DNA of 64,000 nt from contig OU862909.1 in assembly GCA_917880885.1 (NCBI GenBank), positions 34,718,405-34,782,404 on the forward strand, written 5' to 3'. Origin of the DNA: Limnephilus marmoratus. Lineage: Eukaryota; Arthropoda; Insecta; Trichoptera; Limnephilidae. The notes under the pieces are model-generated. The model saw only the letters and a program-made list of their open reading frames with translations, was not told the origin of the DNA and searched no databases. The position numbers and the translations under genes are program-made. Of this stretch, positions 14,301 through 20,500 are shown piece after piece. Each line of letters begins with the position of its first letter. The stretch's first letter is position 1.

Positions 14301-16119
14301 ACGGCATGAGAGCGAGATAGCGAGTATGGGAAGTATAAAAGGGATGTACCGCTATTGAGCGCTCTCTCCATATTAATCTGGCAACCAATAAACATTGTAA
14401 CATTAACAGATGTTATTACTACCCGATCCCAAGACACCACACTAGGGAATGCAAATCTCGCGAGATTGGGTCTCAGGCGAGATCCCGCGAGTTTATGAAT
14501 AACAAAACTGCGAGATCTCGCCAATTTCGAGATTTCGTGAGATTGGCAGTTTTGTGTGTTTTTTTTGCAAATAATCACAATATTTGAATAAATTAAGAAA
14601 AAAATAATAAAAATTATAAGTAAATATTATAAGATAAACATTTATTTTCACGAATTTTTCAATAGACTTTTATGCATCAAACATTGTTTGACGAATTTGT
14701 CTATAATTTTTAATAAACTTCTAAGTAGTTAACTTTGATGTATGTATCTATCAAATAACAAATAAAAGAAACAACCAGTCTTCTCTTCTAATATCAAACA
14801 AAAATCTTTTAGTAATAAAACAGTTCTTTTATAACAAACAAAACAACGAGAAGTCAAAAGAATGAAACTTATTATCTAAGTTGAGTTGACTATTAAACTG
14901 AGATATTATTATCAATTAAATAAAACTATATCTACTCAATAGATCCATTAGATATTACAGATTAATTAACAAAATATACCAATTAGTCAGACTATTAGAA
15001 ATTACAGCCTCACGCGCACCGAACGAAACCGACAGATCGCAACTCCATCCGTGTCAGTCCGTGCTTCGAGTAAGGCGTTTTTATGCTCGAGTGCAATCTC
15101 GTTAAACTCGCGAGATCTCGCTCTTTTTTCGTCCGAGATCAATCTCGCTAACAAAAGGTCGAGATCTCGCAAGAACGAGATCTCGCGAGAACGAGATTGC
15201 ATTCCCTAGTAATTACATATTTTTATCAAAATCACTATTATCTCAAATATTAGAAAGATACCTGGTTTAAAATAAAATATTGTCACTACTCACATTAGTC
15301 TGTCCTGTTTATAAGCAAGGGAATTACGTATATCGTAACCTGGTTGGGTGACATTGCGTGGCAGGTTAAGGAAGGGATTGTAGGAAGGCATTTGTTTATG
15401 CGATTCTTGAAGAGGCACGGATTAAATGAAGGAAGAAAGACGAATGGTGGTAGCTTGTTGCACGTGCGAGCTATTATAAATAAAAATGTATGGGATAGAC
15501 GCTAAGTCAATTTGGGAGGCGGGTATGGGTCTGCCGCCAGGGAACAATTTATTGGATAACCAATACCCCTGCCGTAGGTCACCCCAAGTGGTTCGCTGTG
15601 TTTGGTGACTTAGCATGGGTGCCCGGGTTCATGGCCTGAGGTTTGTCGAGGTCTTGGCGACGAATGCGTTTGCCCACCTACTACCTAAGGTGGGAGGAAT
15701 GGATTCATACATTAGTCACTCCTGGACACATTGACCCCCAGATGTCGATCCACCCCTCACACCCTTTTCCTTCTTAGAACTTCCTCTCCCTCCTTTCACT
15801 AAAAAGACCCTCCACACAGCATCCCCAAAGATGACATAGGCATTGAGGGATTTTTGCCTCAGGGCCACCTGTGTGAAGCTAATGTAAAAAAAATAAGTTG
15901 CTGTGTTTCAAAATAAATTACTTATGTATTAAATACACTACAATAAAATAATTTATTTCTCTTTTATTTCAGGTCAATGGTAATTACGAGTACCGTTATC
16001 TCTTTGTGCAGCTAAACGACTACTCCAAGAGGGTTATAATTATAGAAGACAACCGATCTTCCATTGACATGAAACCATTTGCTGCAGAGGCACTGCAACC
16101 TCTTCCCAGCATCATGTAA
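8384..16119 (+). CDS. TIMM21: TIMM21, TIM23 translocase subunit (3 exons)
   Basis: Exons are 8384-8734, 9231-9413 and 15973-16119, all joined in phase 0 with GT-AG introns, giving 226 aa plus TAA. Tim21 is a mitochondrial inner-membrane subunit of the TIM23 presequence translocase that contacts TOM and assists respiratory-chain assembly. Residues 1 to about 45 are basic and Ser/Arg-rich, like a matrix-targeting presequence. A single membrane helix lies near residues 78-96 (GVILVGVGVTGIIFYYVFRE). The intermembrane-space domain follows, with SPNSIYSAALERC, the LGAPIKGFGEETSRRRRTRV loop and the C-terminal RVIIIEDNRS motif. The length is close to animal Tim21 (about 245 aa). The ATG at 8384 is chosen because the upstream in-frame ATG (8363) lies in a pyrimidine tract ending TTTTAG, which may itself be a splice acceptor for a non-coding first exon. 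Intron 1 carries a MITE. Intron 2 (6.56 kb) carries the nested MITE/Gypsy pair and a REP-A copy. Confidence 0.93.
8870..9017. mobile_element. 148-bp hAT-type MITE in TIMM21 intron 1
   Basis: The ends CAAGGGCGGAT and ATCCGCCCTTG are inverted repeats, and the 8-bp direct repeat cctacacg flanks them exactly (8862-8869 and 9018-9025). It has no coding capacity. The 8-bp duplication points to mobilisation by a hAT transposase. Confidence 0.88.
9509..9666 (+). repeat. 5' LTR of Gypsy element
   Basis: This 158-bp LTR contains a TATA-like GTATAAAAGGG near 9567 and a polyadenylation signal CCAATAAACAT near 9617. It starts TGTGACGTATG and ends CACCACA. Confidence 0.92.
9668..9685 (+). other. Gypsy primer-binding site
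   Basis: TTGGCGCAGCTCGGTAGTTC begins just one or two bases after the LTR. It resembles the TGGCGCAGTCGGTAG primer site used by insect 17.6/297-like Gypsy elements, which matches a serine tRNA 3' end. The tRNA identity is from family knowledge. Confidence 0.75.
10064..14170 (+). CDS. Gypsy Gag-Pol fusion polyprotein
   Basis: One uninterrupted 1368-codon frame carries Gag and Pol without a frameshift. The likely initiator is Met33 (10160), where similarity to Gag of K02A2.6-like elements begins. In order: Gag helical domain, two CCHC zinc knuckles (Cys250 and Cys269 onward), an aspartic protease with DTGA (Asp327), reverse transcriptase with FLDD (Asp615-616), RNase H starting SDAS (Asp762), and an integrase with an HHCC zinc finger and a core. 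The core second Asp is in SDNGTAF (Asp1120) and Glu1156 is in GLAENG, spaced DD35E. The position of the first catalytic Asp, normally H-x-D-F-x-GP, holds Val1066 (codon GTC at 13259), so the integrase is predicted inactive. The stop TGA is at 14168, about 100 bp before the 3' LTR. No Env is seen. The reading frame is otherwise open, indicating a recent insertion. Confidence 0.95.
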   Translation: MHVERGTWTSECSLLGSAEISSLDYFVSALPPMEGVCKNLGTFCYRTGNWSLFKERLDQALILHDDKVLSQERKRAFLLSCLTEETFSLLCDLCFPKKVSVCSFDDLCKLFDSHCKPIQNIFESRELFYKCKQLANESIKDYAARLRGLSLTCNFELRLESCLKDIFIIGIFNEKLKHKLFVEGVNTSFSECVQLAASWEHVVNFKKVDTNLNLVHKDSNVVRKSRSDSPIRFKSAVRSKTPVNIALKKCFLCGKTNHLQKDCWKNIFCNRCNKSGHPSNVCKNSKINVGNKNKRLNSVFMLHDGTGPEPIFVDLIIGNTVLRAIVDTGAEINAIPYEVYLKDFVSCTLERCDIQLSGYDGKRLNIVGKVNLSVLFLNKSVDTQFIIIKNGNSTIVGRNFLQVFGIGLSGINSVNTSETSCDNQLNFRDSLKKKYAHVFSEKSGRLIGYEANIEVISEFRPKFVNPRSLPFSLRGKVEEELNKMLREDIIENVEISDMASPIVVVKKKDGSIRICTDFKTTLNPMLAKLKYPLPRIEDLISSLNGAKFFAKIDLRNAFGQISLNEKSRKLCVISTHVGLFRYKVLPFGLTTSPAIFMQVIQAVVGRLRNVRIFLDDILLFGNSEEELFSICESVLSKLSDCGLTINENKCSFLETEIEYLGFKISRKGVMPLENKICAITQMAVPKNVSELRSLLGVISYYRAFVHNISGILSPLYNLLKRGVKYVWSEECNIAFERVKKLLTSDNILVHFDPNLPIKLISDASEKALSAVICHVYDNGLERPIAFASRLLSETELKYSILDKEACAIIFGLKKFFQYLYGNKFVLACDNKSLVHILNTDKQVPVLAANRLQRYALILQTFDYSIEHIKSGDNKADFLSRMPINNKDNLDVCSDDIDASDYFLNYIDSLNVNTVESEFVNIIESETTLNAETMKQFSINDVNIASIIEFTANGWPDKKFLKDDLLKFWYFRDKLSTYNSCLFYNNKFVVPRELREIILNFLHQSHLGIVKSKSLARNYFFWLGMNNDIEATVKQCARCMECLPTPCKVELAPWPINGLIWSRLHIVFMGPLGGHNFLIIVDATTKWIDCHVVNKVDSFCTIKVLKRLFSMFGIPEQIVSDNGTAFTSSVFKEFCHNYNIESLTSAVQHPASNGLAENGVKTVKNFLKKIMVNNKFPTDFEDKLLTFLVDIRNTPSMSTGIEPSTLMLGRKIRSIFNTIIPIVDNVESQGFKGIDNTVKNKMLLSQHKQKKYYRGRKFKKYFEVGSKVLTRDLRSNDNKWILGKIFKRLGNRIYLVKIMSTGQIWKRHHDQISERKVRWGECDRSDDLLDLGPLSDVDMTKFPNSSNFCRSPTPWEGRLRPRGQRPRYT
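14268..14277 (+). other. Gypsy polypurine tract
   Basis: AGTGTGGGGG immediately precedes the 3' LTR and is the natural site for plus-strand priming. It is short and interrupted by pyrimidines, so the exact limits are uncertain. Confidence 0.55.
14278..14441 (+). repeat. 3' LTR of Gypsy element
   Basis: This 164-bp LTR matches the 5' LTR from TGTGACG through AATAAACAT, then diverges by about ten substitutions and six inserted bases before rejoining at ACACCACA. AATAAA lies near 14388. Confidence 0.92.
15514..15893 (+). repeat. REP-A copy 1 (interspersed repeat)
   Basis: It begins GGGAGGCGGGTATGGG and ends near GTGTGAAGCTAATGTAAAA with a short A-run. Relative to copies 2, 3 and 5 it lacks the block around GCATGGCAAGCCGG...AATATCGCC. 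It lies in TIMM21 intron 2. No coding or RNA polymerase III promoter is evident. Confidence 0.85.
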
Positions 16120-16595
16120 ACAACTGACTGCTTCCAATGGACTATGAGACTACTAGGACTATTAAGACTACGCATTATGGTTATGGTCGAGTACTTGTTA
16201 CTTGGCTCCAACTATTAAATCGTCTATGTAAGTTCAATACCTGTATGTGCCAACAATTTCAAAATATTTCTATTTGGTGCTTTCAGTTGAATAGCACGAG
16301 CCACGTTGATTAGTACTGCTTGTACTAGGTTAAAGCCAATACTGCAAATGAACCATTCCCAGTACATAGCAAACAAGTGCGCGTATATCACCAGTTAGTT
16401 TTTTGTCCCTTCTGAACATTTTTACATTTTTATTTCCTTCTGCGGTATTGAACTTACATGGATGAAGTATATAATAATTTTTCATTTACTTTTTTATGTC
16501 ATAAAATTTCATGTTCATATTACATTTAACTCATTATGAGCATAACAGAAGTTTGGATTACATTTAACTCATTATGAGCATAACAATGTATACAC
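16120..16595 (+). other. TIMM21 3' UTR region with a 38-bp tandem duplication
   Basis: This is the region downstream of the TIMM21 stop codon. ATTACATTTAACTCATTATG and the following bases occur twice (16519-16547 and 16557-16585), offset 38 bp. No canonical AATAAA was found close by, so the 3' end of the mRNA is not fixed. Confidence 0.5.
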
Positions 16596-17148
16596 TAGAG
16601 ATGGGTAAGTTCTGCATTTTTCCGGAGGCCTCCCAGACGTGTTTCCTTTTAAAAGTACTCGAGTTCTTGGAGCAGGTCCCGGGAGCCACTCCCGACTTGC
16701 AAATGGCCCGAGTGCGCAAAAGAATTCGAACGCGTAACCTGCTTCCTACTCGCAAATGGGTCGAACCGAGACGCTCGGGTTCCACCCTAGCCGGAGCTCC
16801 CAAAAGAACTCGATCACACGACCTACTCCCGAATGGCTCGAATCGAGACGCTCGGGTTCCACCCTAGCCGGACCTCGGAGCTGGAGCCCGCACGCAAAAG
16901 AACTCGAATGCGCGACCTACTCCGACTCAAACATGTGGCTCGGACCGTGACGCACGGGTTTGACAAGTGCGAACTGCCACCGTGCCGCGCCGCCACCCGA
17001 CTGTGGCTCGGCCCGCCGAGTTCCGGCTACAAGTACTGTACCGGGTTCTTTGGGAGTAGTCGATTTGAAAAGGGAGTAGGAGTAGGAGCCGCTTCGCGCG
17101 AAGAACCTGAGTTTAAGAGCCCACTCCAGTTGACCCTACACATCGCTA
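16596..17148. mobile_element. 553-bp GC-rich hAT MITE
   Basis: The ends TAGAGATGGGTA and (inverted) CTACACATCGCTA are imperfect inverted repeats flanked by the exact 8-bp repeat gtatacac (16588-16595 and 17149-17156). The interior is unusually GC-rich. It contains a ~75-bp tandem-like module in which CGCTCGGGTTCCACCCTAGC recurs and runs of ACTCGAACGC-type motifs. Open frames in several phases here are repeat by-products. Confidence 0.85.
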
Positions 17149-17511
17149 GTATACACATTGCACAATGTTAGACTGAATTTGTGAATTGAATAGAATTGCT
17201 ACTTCTCTTTGATTTAGATTTTTTTTTGCTTTTCTGCTAAGCAGTCCTCTTTTAGATTTTAATTTAATAATTTTAATAAACTTCAAACATCTTAATTTCA
17301 GGGTTTAAAAATATATTATTTATCAACGAAATTACAATCTTAATCAGAAACTTGTGTACCTGCACATATTATGTAAATAGCTGTTGAACTGTAAATAAAA
17401 ATATTCTAAACATTTTAAACCTTTTTACGTGAATTAAAACAATTTCTTACCCACCAATGCTGTTAAAAAATTTGTTGGTATTTTTTTATAGAAAGCATTA
17501 TTTAATAAGTG

Positions 17512-20500
17512 TTAAGAGTTTTTAAAACTGTCTTTCCTCCATGGTATGCTCACCCATGCAGGCAAAATACGGTGTGTAAAAACATATATTTTAATTTTTA
17601 GTAAGACCCAATAAAATAATACCGCGATGGCCAAATACTGCACCCATGCATGCTTCAGTTCTTGCCATATTCCTGGCCTGTAGCGGATGGCGTTTTCTGG
17701 TATGGCGATGGACACTGATATTTCCAGCTCTCTTGTAGACCCGTACTTGGTATTAGTGTAGACATTTGTTAAAGTTGTTGAAACTAAAAAAAAAGAAAAT
17801 TCATACGTAAGATAAAGACAGTCATTTTATTTACAACATTATCAAATTATATATTAACTAAACTTGCCATTTCTCCTGGAATAGCTGTATAAGAACTTTT
17901 CCATCCAGTCATTAGATTGAATATCTTCTGGGAACACAGAGTTATTAAATCTAATGTCTCTATGGTTGTACCAGCACGGGAGAGGAAAAGCCTGGGACAG
18001 CTGAAGGCTGGCTGTGACAAATAGTTGAGACATTGGAAAACCAAAAGTCTTCTCAAAAGCGACCAGGCTCTCCATTTGCAGTAAACAAGGGTCCTGAAAA
18101 TAAACACATTTTAGGCATATAAAAATAGACATTCTTTTTTGCGAAATGATAAATGAAAGTAGATATAAGCAATGTATCTTTTAATTTAGGAAGCGGGTGT
18201 GGGTACCGCCACCCTAGGAACCATTTATTGGATAAATGGACACATCTCTGCCGTAGGTCACCTCAAGTGGTTAGCTACATTTGGTAATTTGGCAGGGTGC
18301 CCGGGTTCATGGGGTGAGATTTGTTTGGGTCTTGGCGGCGGATGCGTCTGCCCACCACCTGCATCACAAGCCGGATCGGGAGAGAATGGTTGAGGGAGTC
18401 CCTTTGACTTCTCCAGCCATACTCTCTCGGAATATCACCTTGCACCATAATGGGACGGATGGATTCATGCATCTGCTACCCTTTTCCTTCCCAGAACTTT
18501 TTCCTTTACTAAAAAGACCCTTCACACGTTCACACAGCATCCCCAAAGATGACATAGGCCCTGAGCCATAGACATCTAAATTTAATGGACGAGAACATAC
18601 AGATGAGGGGTCGTCCATTAATCACATGAGGCTCGAAAGGGGGGGGGGGGGTTCCGGAAAAAATCACGAAATATCACCAGGGGGGGGGGGGTTTAATGAG
18701 ATATCACGTGTATTTATTTATCGTGGTAATATTCTGAAAATTTCAAAATACTTTGTACTAAAAAAAAACACTTGATTTTGGGGGAGGGGGGGGGGGGGGG
18801 GGGGGGGGGTTAGTCTAAAACCTCACCACATATCACCACGGGGGGGTTAAAAAGTTGCTAAAAAACATCACGTGATTAATGGACGACCCCTGAGGGGAAA
18901 AATCAACTATGGCGGTATGAAGAGGGGGAAGATGACTGTGATTCATTAAAAAATCAATCTGACAGTATATAGGCATCTCGCATTATAATATCACCATTTA
19001 GTTCTTAAAAGTAAAATCTTATTTTGAATGAATAGACCTTTTTACGTGGGAGCGCAATTTGCTCGCCACATTATTAACATATTTGCGAAGTCCAAATACG
19101 GCAAAGTAAAGTTCGCATCTTTTCACATACGAATATTTTGTTGCCGTATTTAGTTAAAAGACACTTTAACAAATGTTACATAATTTACTTACCCCTGTAA
19201 CCAGTGACAAGCACACTGGAGAACCGCCCACATTTGTTATGATCGACATATTTTAGGGTATAATGTATAGCACAAGCTAGCATTTTTGCCATGTTATTTC
19301 GTAAAATGTACGATGCGAGCTCGACGCTGGTCGGGACAAGAATGATGACGTCACATTTTTTAGATTCAGGCGAGGCTCTCGCAAGCCCAGCCGGTTCCAA
19401 GGAACCGGTATGGGGAGGGGGAAATAATACGCTTTTATCACTTAGGGCAGGTCTATATATATTCGTATGTCTATGCTCTGAGCGGAATTATGATTCTCAG
19501 GGCCTCCTGTGTGGAGCTAATGTAAAAAAAGAGTAAATCATTTAAAAGAGATTCTTGCTTGTGTAGTGGTGTAGGACTCCTTGGAGGTAAGAGGGTACTG
19601 CAGGCGGGTGTTCCAAATAAATTCAAACAAGTTTGAATACTATCGGGGTGCATAAATACACACATTCAAATGTGCACTTTTTAAAATGATTTGCCTGTAC
19701 TTTTCATTTTAAGCTGAATCAAATCTACAATCTCAGGATACGGTGGCCAGACTGCTGAAGATTTAAAGTTCTTAATTAACCTTTTAGCCGTTAGCTAGCT
19801 CATGTCTTTTTATGTGGAGTATTGTCAGCCACCAAAATTGCTGTTTCAAGTGTTGATACAGCCAAGTCTCAACGCTATTCATTGATGCTATGACGGCCAA
19901 AAGGTTAAGCAAATGAAAGTAATGATTTTATGGGTTTCAACATTTTAGACATCTAAAGCCGGGTACAGATTGCTGTAATGTAACACGCAATGAAAGAATT
20001 TGCCGTTCACATTGTCGCAATGTATCAGAATTCCCATTGTGTGGACGCCTTATGTGCATGAACTTTGCAAACTACGCGCACGAACAGAGCATTTCAACTC
20101 GTGCGCGCCGCAATCCGCCAAGTGTCAGTTTTTTTGCCGAACGCAACGGGGCGCGCAGTGTGCACGGAGCGTCAGTGTGGACGGGTTGTTTGTGTCTATA
20201 CGGCAGAATGCGATGGAGGCAATGAATGCAATGGAGGACTTGTTCTCGGCAGACTGAGCTATGTTCACCGCGCGCATGCCGGAAACAGATGCGAGTAGGT
20301 AATGCTCGGTTCGTGCGCGCGCTGCGTCCACACTTATGAAACGTTCCTTTCATCTTACTTTACAGCAATCTGTACCCGGCTTTATGAATGAGCGCTAGGT
20401 GCAAAAAGTCTTACGTGAAGCCTGTAATCCAGAAGTAAAAATAATTTTATGGAATGTACATTTTTTCCAAGTGGATTGCTTATTTTGGCTGAAAAGTGTA

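Larger units (their letters stand above)
9509..14441 (+). mobile_element. Ty3/Gypsy LTR retrotransposon, nearly complete
   Basis: A 4.93-kb element has short LTRs (9509-9666 and 14278-14441, both TGTG...CACA), a primer-binding site directly after the 5' LTR, a single Gag-Pol frame and a G-rich tract before the 3' LTR. It is flanked by the exact 5-bp repeat ctagg (9504-9508 and 14442-14446). It lies in sense orientation in TIMM21 intron 2, four bases inside a hAT MITE. The first ~123 bp of the two LTRs are identical apart from nothing I could see, but the last ~40 bp (U5) differ strongly. Confidence 0.95.
9505..15208. mobile_element. hAT MITE split by the Gypsy insertion
   Basis: Removing the Gypsy element and one copy of its 5-bp duplication restores a ~766-bp element that begins TAGGGAATGCAAATCTCGCG and ends with the inverted TTGCATTCCCTA at 15208. 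It is flanked by the 8-bp repeat gtaattac (9497-9504 and 15209-15216). Its subterminal regions are packed with palindromic CGAGATCTCGCGAG motifs. Only four bases (9505-9508) lie left of the Gypsy; the rest runs from 14447 to 15208. No transposase is encoded, and the 15002-15202 open frame is only a by-product of the palindromes. Confidence 0.9.
18188..19530 (+). repeat. REP-A copy 2, interrupted by a TIR element
   Basis: The left part (18188-18566) runs from GGAAGCGGGTGTGGGTACCG to ATAGGCCCTGAG. The right part (from 19476) resumes CTCTGAGCGGAATTA and ends CTGTGTGGAGCTAATG plus A-rich tail near 19530. The gap is exactly the element at 18567-19475. Located in TMEM231 intron 3 on the strand opposite that gene. 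Confidence 0.85.

Noticed and set aside
16574..17171. Overlapping Arg/Thr-rich open frames on both strands
   Set aside because: They lie wholly in a GC-rich MITE with internal tandem modules and 8-bp TSDs. No family resemblance.
20000..20353. Five overlapping open frames around 20000-20350
   Set aside because: All fall inside the 427-bp MITE with AAGCCGGG ends. Cys-rich translations result from GC-rich inverted repeats.
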